A DNA stretch of 64,000 nt, from contig JACJNX010000042.1 of the NCBI GenBank assembly GCA_014695255.1, positions 98,204 to 162,203 of the forward strand. Direction: 5' to 3'. Both the position numbers and the translations under genes were made by a program. How positions within the stretch are numbered: position 1 is the stretch's first letter; each line of letters begins with the position of its first letter. The notes under the pieces are model-generated. The model made no database searches. It had not been told where the DNA came from and saw only the letters and a list, made by a program, of their open reading frames with translations. Of the stretch, positions 8,869 through 17,300 are shown one piece after another. The DNA is from Cyanobacteria bacterium FACHB-63. GTDB lineage: Bacteria > Cyanobacteriota > Cyanobacteriia > Leptolyngbyales > Leptolyngbyaceae.

Positions 8869-9903
8869 ATGGCTGCAAAGATTCCGGTTACGGTCATTAC
8901 TGGCTTTTTAGGCAGTGGAAAAACGACCCTCATTCGTCACCTACTCCAAAACAATCATGGTCGGCGAATTGCAGTATTGGTCAATGAATTTGGAGAATTG
9001 GGGATCGATGGAGAACTTCTAAGATCGTGCGAAGTCTGCCCCGAAGATGAAACCAGCAACATTGTTGAACTCACCAACGGCTGTCTCTGCTGCACTGTCC
9101 AAGAAGAATTTCTCCCCACAATGCTGGAATTACTCAAGCGCCGAGACAGCCTCGATTGCATCTTGGTCGAAACCTCCGGACTAGCATTGCCAAAACCATT
9201 AATCAAGGCATTTCGCTGGCATGAAATTCGCAATGCAGCAACCGTTGACGGTGTCATTACCGTTGTCGATTGCGAAGCCGTTTCCACAGGCACTCTTGCG
9301 GCTGACTTGCAAGCCGTTGAAGCCCAACGACAAGCTGATCCCAACCTCGATCACGAAACCCCACTGCAAGAACTATTTGAAGATCAGCTTGCCTGTGCAG
9401 ATCTGGTGATTTTAAATAAAACCGATCTCGTCGATACGGAAGCTCAGGAGAAAGTTCGATCGCTCGTCGAACAAGAACTCCCCAGAGCCGTCAAAATCGT
9501 CGAAAACGGACGCAACGATCGCGAACTCGATCCAAATCTGCTGCTTGGGTTTAATGCGGCCGTTGAAGAGAACTTAGCCGCTCGTCCAAGCCATCACGAT
9601 ACCGAAGAAGAACACGATCACGATGACGAGATTCAATCAGCGCATGTGATCTTGGATCGATCGTTTGATCCAAATCAACTGCGATCGCGCTTGGAAAAAC
9701 TGGTGCAAGAACAGGAAATCTACCGTGTGAAGGGATTTGTGGCGGTTCCTGATAAACCAATGCGGCTCGTGGTTCAAGGGGTTGGCTCACGATTCGAGCA
9801 TTTCTACGATCGACCCTGGCGACCCGATGAACTGCGGCAAACTCGACTGGTCTTTATCGGCAAAGATCTCGACTCCAATCGGTTAGCGGCACAGTTCGCT
9901 TAA
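8869..9903 (+). CDS. CobW/COG0523-family GTPase, metal chaperone
   Basis: A 344-residue G3E-family GTPase. Walker A is GFLGSGKTT (12-20), the metal-binding CxCC motif is GCLCCTV (Cys72, Cys74, Cys75), the GTP-specificity motif is NKTD, and a His/Asp-rich loop (HHDTEEEHDHDD) lies before the C-terminal CobW_C domain. Members deliver zinc or other metals to client enzymes, or act in cobalamin synthesis; the His-rich loop suggests a zinc or nickel role by inference. No cobalamin genes are nearby and no zinc-responsive operator was recognised in the upstream 130 bp. Its stop overlaps the end of the convergent Mo-nitro_C gene. Confidence 0.88.
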   Translation: MAAKIPVTVITGFLGSGKTTLIRHLLQNNHGRRIAVLVNEFGELGIDGELLRSCEVCPEDETSNIVELTNGCLCCTVQEEFLPTMLELLKRRDSLDCILVETSGLALPKPLIKAFRWHEIRNAATVDGVITVVDCEAVSTGTLAADLQAVEAQRQADPNLDHETPLQELFEDQLACADLVILNKTDLVDTEAQEKVRSLVEQELPRAVKIVENGRNDRELDPNLLLGFNAAVEENLAARPSHHDTEEEHDHDDEIQSAHVILDRSFDPNQLRSRLEKLVQEQEIYRVKGFVAVPDKPMRLVVQGVGSRFEHFYDRPWRPDELRQTRLVFIGKDLDSNRLAAQFA

Positions 9904-10211
9904 ACCACCATTTCGCCGCATTCATCAACCAGGTAGCACAATGCCCGGAACCGCAAACCCACGAACTGATCGTAAAGCGGATTTAGTTTGCACATCGGCG
10001 GAATGTGCGCGATCGTGCGTCCAAAGAGTTTGATGTCGCGCTCAAACGGGCATTGTGCTGGGATCAATTTGCAGACGAGGTGAGCAGCTTTGCGATCGTG
10101 AATTTCAATGGAATCTAACCAACTGCGGATCGGCTTCAGTAAGTCAAGTTTGGAGTGGGGTTGACCAGCCGACGAAAGTGGAAAATCAAAGGCAAATTGC
10201 GATTCAGACAT
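9900..10211 (-). CDS. Mo-dependent nitrogenase C-terminal-like (Mo-nitro_C) protein
   Basis: A 103-residue protein of the family named Mo-nitro_C. It has the cyanobacterial core AHLVCKLIPAQCPFERDI, then IPPMCKLNPLYDQ and LRFRALCYLVDECGE. Despite the name these small proteins are widespread in non-diazotrophic cyanobacteria, and nothing here shows nitrogen fixation: no nif genes are present. Four spaced cysteines could bind a metal, which would fit the overlapping convergent metal-chaperone gene, but that is a guess. The function is unknown. Confidence 0.8.
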   Translation of the reverse strand: MSESQFAFDFPLSSAGQPHSKLDLLKPIRSWLDSIEIHDRKAAHLVCKLIPAQCPFERDIKLFGRTIAHIPPMCKLNPLYDQFVGLRFRALCYLVDECGEMVV

Positions 10212-10727
10212 GATGACCTTCCAAAGAGATTAAGAGAGAGTTTTGCTCTTTTCAAAGCTGAGGAAATGATCTCTTTTCTTACTATTAGATACAGAGCGAA
10301 TCTGAGATTTCCGTGAGTTTTAGAAGGGAGATAATCTCAGCTTTGATGAAGATTGAGTGAAATAAATCGGGTAAGTTAATAACCTAGATTTACGATTCAA
10401 CATACCCATATATACGTCCCAATTCTTCAAGTTATGCAGAAATCTAGTTCAGTTATTTCTGCTTTTTTCTGAAGATATTTCCATTAAAGTGATCCCCGAA
10501 ATCACTGGACAGCACCCTGGAGGGTAACTTTTTCTTTACAACCTCATAAAACTACGTCCAACGATATTAACCCGTAGACATAACAATAGATCTTTGAGCC
10601 GTTTCCATGGAACTGTAGTTTTTATTACCTAGTTAACTTCTGATTATCAAATCTTCCTTTTAGTGCCCGGCGGCTCGTAATTTCTAGAAGTGATTTGATA
10701 AATTAAATACATTTCTTAAGTAGATTT
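10212..10727. other. Gene-free interval of 516 bp
   Basis: AT-rich intergenic DNA between the divergent Mo-nitro_C and tocopherol methyltransferase genes. It contains an inverted repeat CTGAGATT/AATCTCAG around 10300-10340, a strong plus-strand terminator (10436-10468), and presumably promoters for both genes. No reading frame with credible coding character was seen. The terminator has no annotated gene upstream, which suggests a small RNA. Confidence 0.6.
10436..10468 (+). terminator. Rho-independent terminator without an upstream gene
   Basis: GCAGAAAT (10436-10443) pairs perfectly with ATTTCTGC (10455-10462) across an 11-base loop and is followed at once by six T residues. The nearest upstream plus-strand gene ends at 9903 and the minus-strand gene starts at 10211, so a transcript ending here must begin inside the gap or read through. 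Confidence 0.7.
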
Positions 10728-11567
10728 ATGACTTCATTGCTATCTGAACAAATCAAGCAGTTCTACGATGCGTCTTCCGGGCTGTGGGAGCAAATTTGGG
10801 GCGAACATATGCACCACGGCTACTATGGTGCAGACGGCAAGATTCGCAAAGAGCGTAGACAAGCCCAGATTGATCTAATTGAAGAGTTACTCAACTGGGC
10901 AAATATCACCGAGGCACAGCAGATTCTAGATGTCGGCTGCGGGATCGGCGGAAGTTCACTGTATCTGGCAGAAAAATTTGGGGCAAGCGCAACGGGGATC
11001 ACGCTCAGTCCAGTGCAGGCGAATCGAGCAACCGATCGTGCTCGCTCGACGAATCTCAATGCCCAGTTCCAAGTCGCAGACGCGCTCAATATGCCCTTTG
11101 CCGACAATTCTTTTGATCTCGTTTGGTCGCTCGAAAGCGGTGAGCATATGCCCGACAAGGTGAAATTTCTGCAAGAGTGCTATCGCGTTCTCAAACCCGG
11201 CGGAACCTTTGTTATGGCGACTTGGTGTCATCGTCCGATCGACAAAGTGCCCTTGACCGTAGACGATCAAAAGCGCCTGGCTGAAATTTATCGGGTCTAC
11301 TGTTTGCCGTATGTGATTTCGCTACCAGAATATGAAGCGATCGTGCAGGATGTTGGACTGCAAGAAATTCGTACCGCAGATTGGTCAAGAGCCGTCGCGC
11401 CATTTTGGGATGTGGTGATTGATTCGGCTTTCACTCCCTCCGCAATTTTCGGGTTGCTGACCTCTGGCTGGACAACGATTCAAGCCGCACTGTCACTTGG
11501 AACCATGCAGCAGGGATATAAGCGTGGGTTAATTAAGTTTGGCTTACTCTGCGGCACGAAAGCCTAG
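10728..11567 (+). CDS. Gamma-tocopherol methyltransferase-like SAM methyltransferase
   Basis: A 279-residue class I methyltransferase. The N-terminus (IKQFYDASSGLWEQIWGEH, then MHHGYY) and motif I ILDVGCGIGGSS (66-77) are typical of tocopherol/MPBQ methyltransferases. Post-motifs include SLESGEHMPDK and RVLKPGG. The family methylates the chromanol ring of tocopherol or related quinones with S-adenosylmethionine. The next gene on the strand, 52 bp downstream, is a homogentisate phytyltransferase, which strongly supports a role in vitamin E synthesis. MPBQ methyltransferase is the main alternative. Confidence 0.82.
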   Translation: MTSLLSEQIKQFYDASSGLWEQIWGEHMHHGYYGADGKIRKERRQAQIDLIEELLNWANITEAQQILDVGCGIGGSSLYLAEKFGASATGITLSPVQANRATDRARSTNLNAQFQVADALNMPFADNSFDLVWSLESGEHMPDKVKFLQECYRVLKPGGTFVMATWCHRPIDKVPLTVDDQKRLAEIYRVYCLPYVISLPEYEAIVQDVGLQEIRTADWSRAVAPFWDVVIDSAFTPSAIFGLLTSGWTTIQAALSLGTMQQGYKRGLIKFGLLCGTKA

Positions 11568-11619
11568 AGCAAAAGGCTAAAACCAGGTACGGTAGGAAAA
11601 TCAGGACTCTAGGACATCC

Positions 11620-12537
11620 ATGAATCGAATTTCGCCCCGATCGTCGCACTCTCACCCCATTCAACGCTGGCTCTACGCTTTCTGGAAATTCTCTCGCCCT
11701 CACACGGTGATTGGGACATCATTGAGCGTTCTTGGACTTTATCTAATTGTTCTAGGCAGCGATCGTCCACTCCTACCGACTGCTTGGATTGCACCCTTGA
11801 TCGCGTGTTTATGCGGCAATATCTACATTGTTGGATTGAACCAGCTTGAAGATATCGCGATCGACAAAATTAACAAACCGCATCTGCCACTTGCTTCTGG
11901 AGAATTTTCGATTCGACAAGGACGCACGATCGTTTTTCTAATGGGAATGCTTGCCGTTGCGGTCGCGGCCACTCAAAGTCCTTACCTGCTTGGAATGGTG
12001 GGACTAAGTTTAGCGATTGGCACACTATACTCGCTGCCCCCAGTGCGATTAAAGCGATTTCCGTTCTGGGCTTCGCTTTGCATCTTTACAGTTAGAGGCG
12101 CGATCGTTAACTTAGGGTTATTCCTTCATTTCAATCAAGGCTTTCCCATTCCCGCAAGAGTTTGGGCATTAACCGCATTTATTTTAGTGTTCACATTTGC
12201 GATCGCCATCTTCAAAGATATGCCTGACACTGAAGGCGATCGCCGATACAACATTCGGACATTGACGCTCAAACTCGGACAGCGGCCCGTGTTTAATTTA
12301 GCAAGAGCCGTTCTAACCGGATGTTATTTATCGATCGTTGCGATCGCATTCTTTCTACCCGGAGTAAACGCGCCCTTTCTGATAATCAGCCACCTGCTTG
12401 CACTATGTTTAATGTGGTTTTGGAGTTACAGAATTGATCTGCAAGATAAAACAGAAGTGACGCGCTTTTATCAATTTATTTGGAAGCTGTTTTTCTTAGA
12501 GTATTTGCTTTTTCCGGCGGCGTGTCTTTTAAGTTAA
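11620..12537 (+). CDS. hpt: Homogentisate phytyltransferase (UbiA family)
   Basis: A 305-residue UbiA-type membrane prenyltransferase with eight or nine hydrophobic segments. The first Asp-rich motif is NQLEDIAIDKINKPHLPLAS (74-93) and the second is KDMPDTEGDRRY (about 199-210); both bind the Mg-diphosphate. The first motif matches homogentisate phytyltransferase (VTE2, slr1736 type), which condenses phytyl diphosphate with homogentisate at the first committed step of tocopherol synthesis. It follows the tocopherol methyltransferase gene on the same strand. Confidence 0.88.
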   Translation: MNRISPRSSHSHPIQRWLYAFWKFSRPHTVIGTSLSVLGLYLIVLGSDRPLLPTAWIAPLIACLCGNIYIVGLNQLEDIAIDKINKPHLPLASGEFSIRQGRTIVFLMGMLAVAVAATQSPYLLGMVGLSLAIGTLYSLPPVRLKRFPFWASLCIFTVRGAIVNLGLFLHFNQGFPIPARVWALTAFILVFTFAIAIFKDMPDTEGDRRYNIRTLTLKLGQRPVFNLARAVLTGCYLSIVAIAFFLPGVNAPFLIISHLLALCLMWFWSYRIDLQDKTEVTRFYQFIWKLFFLEYLLFPAACLLS

Positions 12538-12700
12538 TTTGAGCAGAGACGGGAGTTATATGAAGCGTTCATTTCCCGATGAATTTGCTGAAAACTGCTG
12601 AATGAGACCTTGCGAAGCGATCGAATCTGTGGCTTGGGCTTGTCGGGTTGCCTGTCCTCGATACAATGGTGACAGCCCATCGGACAGAAGCCATCAATCC

Positions 12701-13513
12701 ATGACTGCTCCTTCGGAACTCGAAACCTCCTCTACTCCAGTCGTTGCCGACAATTCCCCTAGCGAATTGACTCCCGCGCAACCCGCCACGATCGAAGATG
12801 ACGACAATCTCATCGATGATGTTGAGATGCCACTGTTCGACCATCTGGAGGAATTGCGGCAGCGAATTTTTTATTCGTTGATCGCGATCGTCGTTTGCAT
12901 CATCGGGTGCTTTATTTATGTCAGACCTCTGGTGCAATTTCTCGAAGTGCCTGCTGTAGGCGTGAAGTTTCTTCAGCTTGCACCCGGAGAGTATTTCTTT
13001 GTTTCGATGAAGGTTGCAGGCTATAGCGGATTAGTACTGGCAGCCCCTATGATTTTGTATCAGATTGTGGCGTTTGTGCTGCCTGGATTAACGCGGCGAG
13101 AAAAGCGATTTCTAGCTCCTGTGATTTTAGGATCAAGCGTTCTGTTTCTAGGAGGATTAGCGTTTTCTTATGCGTTATTGATTCCTGCTGCGTTGAACTT
13201 CTTCATCTCTTATGGTGCGGAAGTGGTTGAGCAGGCTTGGTCGATCGATCGCTATTTCGAGTTCGTTTTGCTGCTGATGTTTAGCACGGGTTTGGCATTT
13301 CAAATCCCAGTGGTTCAAGCCTTACTCGGATTTCTGGGCATTGTCTCATCGAAAACTATGCTATCCGGCTGGAAATATGTCCTACTTGGCTCCGCGATTC
13401 TTGGAGCCGTGATCACACCATCCACCGATCCTCTGACCCAAAGCTTATTAGGTGGCGCAGTGTTAGGACTGTATTTTGGTGGAATTGGAATCGTTAAGCT
13501 CTTAGGTAAGTAG
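12701..13513 (+). CDS. tatC: Sec-independent protein translocase TatC
   Basis: A 270-residue protein with six membrane segments and the family start [14 protein letters not shown]. TatC is the receptor for twin-arginine signal peptides and forms the translocase with TatA/TatB in thylakoid and plasma membranes. The frame stays open upstream to 12602, but the extra 33 residues lack family similarity, so I use the ATG at 12701. An acidic, low-complexity N-terminus precedes the conserved part. One candidate Tat substrate, the transporter binding protein at 48245-49639, lies in this window. Confidence 0.92.
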   Translation: MTAPSELETSSTPVVADNSPSELTPAQPATIEDDDNLIDDVEMPLFDHLEELRQRIFYSLIAIVVCIIGCFIYVRPLVQFLEVPAVGVKFLQLAPGEYFFVSMKVAGYSGLVLAAPMILYQIVAFVLPGLTRREKRFLAPVILGSSVLFLGGLAFSYALLIPAALNFFISYGAEVVEQAWSIDRYFEFVLLLMFSTGLAFQIPVVQALLGFLGIVSSKTMLSGWKYVLLGSAILGAVITPSTDPLTQSLLGGAVLGLYFGGIGIVKLLGK

Positions 13514-13536
13514 TTGCAATTCTTTGACATGAAAAG

Positions 13537-13564
13537 TCGCGATCGTCATGTTTGACGATCGCGA
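13537..13564. terminator. Bidirectional hairpin between tatC and the SH3 gene
   Basis: Perfect 12-bp arms TCGCGATCGTCA (13537-13548) and TGACGATCGCGA (13553-13564) with a 4-base loop sit in the gap between two convergent genes. The arms contain most of a HIP1-type GCGATCG element. T-rich sequence on the right and A-rich on the left make it usable from both strands. Confidence 0.65.
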
Positions 13565-13572
13565 TTTCTTAG

Positions 13573-14124
13573 TTACCGAGTGACCGTGATGGTCTTTTCA
13601 TCGCGGGTGTTATGAACAAACAGCACCACGTTGCGACCTCGATAAGTTGCACCATTCCTGCCGTTGATTACACTGACGGGTACACCATTCACAACCGTTC
13701 GATTCCTGTTGCGATCGAACACATTCAGAAAGACCTGAGATCCTTCAGTAAAGAGTCTGACTTCGTATTGCTGAATCAGATAGCGGCGACTTCTGTCAGT
13801 CGCAGTTCTGTCATTGAACCCTAAACCGCCGAAATTGACAGGACGAGTGTAGAACGCATCGACCCAGCCTTCAGCACCCGCAGAAGATCGCACGTAATAC
13901 CAGGTGGCTCCATTTGTCCCAGGGTGCTGAACGATGACCTGGACTCGATTTCCCGAAGACGCTGATGCGATCGCGGGTGCATTGTTGCTCGGAGTCGATC
14001 GTAAGCTCACTCCATTGTTGGCAGAATTCGCTCTTAGTACAACATCTCTCGCCAAAGCAGGTAGACTACTCAGCGCCACCATTCCCAATGATGCGATCGT
14101 GGTTAAAACAATTTTGAAATTCAT
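13573..14124 (-). CDS. Secreted SH3-domain protein
   Basis: A 183-residue exported protein. A signal peptide (MNFKIVLTTIASLGMVALSS, cleavage after PALA) is followed by a bacterial SH3 (SH3b) domain of about 70 residues (VSLRSTPSNNAPAIASAS, then WYYVRSSAGAEGWV) and a second, unnamed beta-rich domain. SH3b domains usually bind peptidoglycan, so a cell-wall location is likely. I chose the ATG at 14124 because it begins the signal peptide and follows AGGGAG; the frame continues upstream to 14202 without signal-like character. Confidence 0.75.
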   Translation of the reverse strand: MNFKIVLTTIASLGMVALSSLPALARDVVLRANSANNGVSLRSTPSNNAPAIASASSGNRVQVIVQHPGTNGATWYYVRSSAGAEGWVDAFYTRPVNFGGLGFNDRTATDRSRRYLIQQYEVRLFTEGSQVFLNVFDRNRNRTVVNGVPVSVINGRNGATYRGRNVVLFVHNTRDEKTITVTR

Positions 14125-14283
14125 CTCGCTTTCTCCCTGACTTAGAAAAACAGCACCTTGCTGGATTCTACGCATTACAGCAAGCCCTCCTTCCAGCCAC
14201 ACCTGTTGGTAACATATCTGCCGATTGATGAATAATTGATAGACTTTAACTTTTCTTAAAGTCTAGACTTCATGGATAAATTG

Positions 14284-14317
14284 AAAAAAAAGACGCTCCT
14301 TAGAACGTCTTAAAAAA
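14284..14317 (-). terminator. Rho-independent terminator of hemJ
   Basis: AAGACG (14290-14295) and CGTCTT (14306-14311) form a stem, with A-runs on both sides that read as T-runs on the minus strand. It lies 18 bp beyond the hemJ stop and could also act on the plus strand. Confidence 0.7.
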
Positions 14318-14334
14318 GAAATTGAAGAGATGGG

Positions 14335-14913
14335 TTATGCGCTAGCTTCTGAGGCTGGGGCTGCTGCCAGTTGCTCCCGCGCCAAGCGCCGCTTGCGGGC
14401 GTAAAGCTGAATGAATGCTCCCATTGCCACGACCATACCAAAAATTCCCCAAGCGGTTGCACCGGTGGGAATGTCATTCTTAAACACCGCCAGCATCACC
14501 ACGATGACAAACAAGACGGTGGGGAATTCATTAAACCAGCGGAACTGCTGCCCGGTCATCTTGCAGGTATCAGCAGCAAGGCGTTTCATAATTCTCAAGC
14601 ACAGATGATCGTAAACAATCAAAAGCGCGACGCACCCCAGCTTGATCTGAAGCCAAGGTTGCTTGAGAACATCGGGTTCTGTGTAGACAAGCCCGATCGC
14701 CATTGTGATCGTTAGCAGCAATGCCGGGGTCATGATGATGCGATAGAGTCGCTTCTCCATGATTTGATATTGGTTTTTGAGAATGCTGCGGGCGGGTTCG
14801 GGTTGCTCGTTTGCTTCAGCGTGATAGACAAACAGGCGGGGCAAATAGAACAGTCCCGCAAACCAGCAGACAATTCCCACAATGTGAAATGCCTTAAACC
14901 ACTGATATGCCAT
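14335..14913 (-). CDS. hemJ: Protoporphyrinogen oxidase HemJ
   Basis: A 192-residue integral membrane protein starting MAYQWFKAFHIVGIVCWFAG, as in the HemJ (slr1790, UPF0093) family. It has four to five membrane helices with the conserved His in FKAFHIV and Arg/His in YLPRLFVYHAE, residues implicated in heme binding. HemJ oxidises protoporphyrinogen IX to protoporphyrin IX, upstream of both heme and chlorophyll. The C-terminus carries a short Ala-rich tail. I use the ATG at 14913; the longer frame adds 22 residues without similarity. The gene lies beside the candidate replication origin. Confidence 0.9.
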   Translation of the reverse strand: MAYQWFKAFHIVGIVCWFAGLFYLPRLFVYHAEANEQPEPARSILKNQYQIMEKRLYRIIMTPALLLTITMAIGLVYTEPDVLKQPWLQIKLGCVALLIVYDHLCLRIMKRLAADTCKMTGQQFRWFNEFPTVLFVIVVMLAVFKNDIPTGATAWGIFGMVVAMGAFIQLYARKRRLAREQLAAAPASEASA

Positions 14914-15885
14914 AAGAATCGTTATGCAGAGTGTTTGAAAAGCGCATCGAGGTTCATCGCAGTGAGTTGTCGATCGCATTCTCTATTCTGCAATAAAATT
15001 GGGCGCAATGCGGCGCTCAGTTTCAATCAGAGACGCTGAAAAACTCAAGTTCAATTTGTGAAGTTCGCTGCTCAATTAGGAAATGCAGAAATGAGCTTCG
15101 TTTTTAACAGGCTGTGGAAAACTTCAGTTTTTCCATACCAAATCTCTTTGATTAGGCAAACTTCAAATTGATATCGAAAAGATAGTTAGAATGTAGCGTT
15201 TGTACTGCTTTCAGCCATTCTTTAACGAATGAAAGGCAGGCTGGCGGAATGGATTAGATTCTCAGGGAAAGCTCATATTTTTATCAAGATAAAAAATAGT
15301 TGATGGAAGCACTCTATAATTCTGATACAACCGCAGGATGCGGGTTACAGCCGTTTTGATTGCAACATTCTGAATGCTCAAAATGGTGAGTAATACAAAT
15401 TCCAATGAATCTTTCAGTGAATATACGGTTTTTCCACAAGTTCAAAAATTTACCTGTGGAAAAGTACGCCAATCTGTGGAAAACTCGCGCGAAAGCGGAG
15501 AAGGCAAGCGAACTGCTTCTCTAAAAAATTCACGCTTTTCTCAAGGCGTGAGTGCTTTCGATACCAATTTTTAGCGGACGATCGAACGGATTTCCGGGAT
15601 CATATTTGTCGAAATTGACCGAATAAAGCTCATGCGCCCTTAACTTGTCAGCTTCTTACAGGGTCATCAAGAAAATTCCAGTAGAAGAAATTAAATGGAC
15701 GAATCTTCTGATCGATTCGAGCTTTCGGATTGTAGCAGCACTTTGCGTAGGAGTCACTCCTTTCGTGACTGTAATTTGCAAAGCAGTACAGGGCTTAATC
15801 ATCAGGGATCGCCCAGCGTCAGAAAGAGCGCTTCTAGGGCTAGAAAGCCAAGCGCTTTAACTCTGTAGAGGAGCGCGATCGACCT
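14914..15885. other. Gene-free region of about 970 bp around the DnaA-box cluster
   Basis: No convincing gene lies here. Short frames at 15374-15574 and 15645-15860 have no family resemblance, and the first overlaps the DnaA boxes. The interval contains four perfect DnaA boxes, an AT-rich stretch (about 15260-15330) and, at its right end, an imperfect inverted repeat (AAAGAGCGCTT and AAGCGCTTT, 15822-15859). A replication origin would account for its length and lack of genes. Confidence 0.6.
15113..15483. other. oriC: Candidate chromosomal replication origin: DnaA-box cluster
   Basis: Perfect matches to the cyanobacterial DnaA box TTTTCCACA occur at 15113-15121 (minus), 15430-15438 (plus), 15455-15463 (minus) and 15475-15483 (minus). 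A one-mismatch copy (TTTTCCATA) lies at 15129-15137. Three perfect boxes fall within 54 bp. Between the two groups is AT-rich DNA (ATTTTTATCAAGATAAAAAA near 15280) that could serve as an unwinding element. Such clusters mark oriC in Synechococcus elongatus, next to dnaN. Here neither dnaA nor dnaN is in the window, so the call rests on the boxes and the gene-free context. Confidence 0.6.
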
Positions 15886-16200
15886 CTAATCCGAAGAGCG
15901 CTGTTCTTGTTCAGGCTTACGTAGCAGCAATTGCACCCCTAAGCCAGCCAGCCCAAAAGAGGCAAGTCCAAAAATTCCTGTTCCCATCGCGCTCATCCCC
16001 AGCACTAAAGTTCTAACCGCTGAAGAAATGCGTCGAACCACCAGGCTATCTGCAACAATTGGTTTTGTGGCAAAGGAAATTCCAATTGCGCTTGTCATTT
16101 TGTAGAGCGCGTATCCCATCACACCAGCCACGATCGCGCCAATAAAACAGCGAAGCGGACTCGGCATTTGAGAAGCTTTAGGTGTGGGTGAATTTGTCAT
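15886..16200 (-). CDS. DUF3082 family membrane protein
   Basis: A 104-residue protein with two hydrophobic segments (about 17-36 and 66-92) and a short charged tail. The layout matches DUF3082, a small cyanobacterial and plastid-lineage family of unknown function that often lies beside ispE. It starts 12 bp after the ispE stop on the same strand, with GGAAAA before the ATG, so it is probably co-transcribed with ispE. Confidence 0.7.
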   Translation of the reverse strand: MTNSPTPKASQMPSPLRCFIGAIVAGVMGYALYKMTSAIGISFATKPIVADSLVVRRISSAVRTLVLGMSAMGTGIFGLASFGLAGLGVQLLLRKPEQEQRSSD

Positions 16201-16212
16201 AAATTTTTCCTT

Positions 16213-17154
16213 TTAATGAGCTGCTAAATGAACGCCGCGCTGACTTAATTTTGTCACCCAAAGCTCTAACTCTGGATCGGGAATATTTGATCGCATTGCG
16301 TTTTTAATTTCTTCGGCTTGCGATCGCGATTCCGTTAATGCAAAGACCGTCGATCCTGAGCCTGACATCATCGTGCCGATTGAATTAAGGCGCGCAAACT
16401 GATCGCGTAATTGCTGCACTTTTGCAAATTCAGGGAGCACAACTTTTTCTAAATCATTGTGCAACTGTTGACCAATCTGGGCGTAATCATGATGAGCGAT
16501 CGCGCTCAAAATAGCTTTCGATCGGGCTTTTTTCGCCTCAATTTCTTGTGAAGTTTTGGCATAAGTTTCACCAAAATTTCGCCGATAGGTTTGATATGCC
16601 CAAGGCGTTGAAACAGGTAAATCCCGATATTTTGCTAACACAACATATAGGTGATCTAAACTCGTCAAAGCCGCAAGATCCTCGCCGCGTCCGGTTGCGA
16701 GCGCTGTCCCACCCGAAATGCAGAAGGGAACGTCTGAACCAAGCTTCGCACCCAAATCCTGTAGCTCGGATTGCGTCAGCCCTAGATTCCACATTAGATC
16801 GATTCCAACTAGAGCCGCAGCAGCGTTACTCGAACCGCCTGCTAAACCCGCACCCATTGGAATGCGCTTGTGTAAATCGATTTCGATACCGCCAAATCTC
16901 GCATACACTTCTGGAAATTCGCGCATCATCAGTTCTGCGGCGCGATATGCCAAATTAGTTTGATCCACCGGAACCGCAGGATGATCGCACTGCACCCGGA
17001 TGTCATCTACACTGCGCGATCGTATCGTCACTCGATCGGCGAGTTCAATGCTTTGCAGCACCATGATGAGTTCATGAAATCCATCTGGACGATCGCCGAC
17101 AATTTGCAAATAGAGGTTAATTTTAGCGGGAGCAATTAGAGAATAAGAGCGCAT
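16213..17154 (-). CDS. ispE: 4-diphosphocytidyl-2-C-methyl-D-erythritol kinase
   Basis: A 313-residue GHMP kinase. The N-terminal PAKINLYLQI motif, the ATP-binding PMGAGLAGGSSNAAAAL and the C-terminal MSGSGSTVFAL are all intact. It phosphorylates the 2-hydroxyl of CDP-methylerythritol in the MEP pathway, supplying isoprenoids for carotenoids, phytol and tocopherol. The DUF3082 gene follows. In many cyanobacteria ksgA lies directly upstream; here a secreted-protein gene on the opposite strand separates them. Confidence 0.95.
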   Translation of the reverse strand: MRSYSLIAPAKINLYLQIVGDRPDGFHELIMVLQSIELADRVTIRSRSVDDIRVQCDHPAVPVDQTNLAYRAAELMMREFPEVYARFGGIEIDLHKRIPMGAGLAGGSSNAAAALVGIDLMWNLGLTQSELQDLGAKLGSDVPFCISGGTALATGRGEDLAALTSLDHLYVVLAKYRDLPVSTPWAYQTYRRNFGETYAKTSQEIEAKKARSKAILSAIAHHDYAQIGQQLHNDLEKVVLPEFAKVQQLRDQFARLNSIGTMMSGSGSTVFALTESRSQAEEIKNAMRSNIPDPELELWVTKLSQRGVHLAAH

Positions 17155-17300
17155 AAATCAGCTTTTTCTGACCTATTCCATTATCAGGATTGCTGAGACA
17201 ATTTTGCTAGTAAACTTTTACGACATTTTTTGCTGATCGTCTCCCGGTTTAGCGAAGAAAAATTGCAGCAGCAACCGCTTGATTCACACCGACAAGAGCA

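Noticed and set aside
9900..10211. Evidence for nitrogen fixation from the Mo-nitro_C name
   Set aside because: The family occurs in many non-fixing cyanobacteria and no nif gene is present.
10510..10540. ACCCT/AGGGT stem followed by TTTTT as a second terminator
   Set aside because: The loop would be only two bases; the remaining stem is three base pairs.
15235..15330. tRNA-like stretch (CTGGCGGAATGG) near the DnaA boxes
   Set aside because: No acceptor stem, T-loop (GGTTC) or anticodon arm could be built around it.
15374..15574. 66-codon frame overlapping the DnaA boxes
   Set aside because: Low-complexity Ser/Asn/Lys composition, no family resemblance, and the three boxes lie inside it.
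15645..15860. 71-codon frame before DUF3082
   Set aside because: TTG start without a ribosome binding site and no recognisable domain; a second overlapping frame is equally open.
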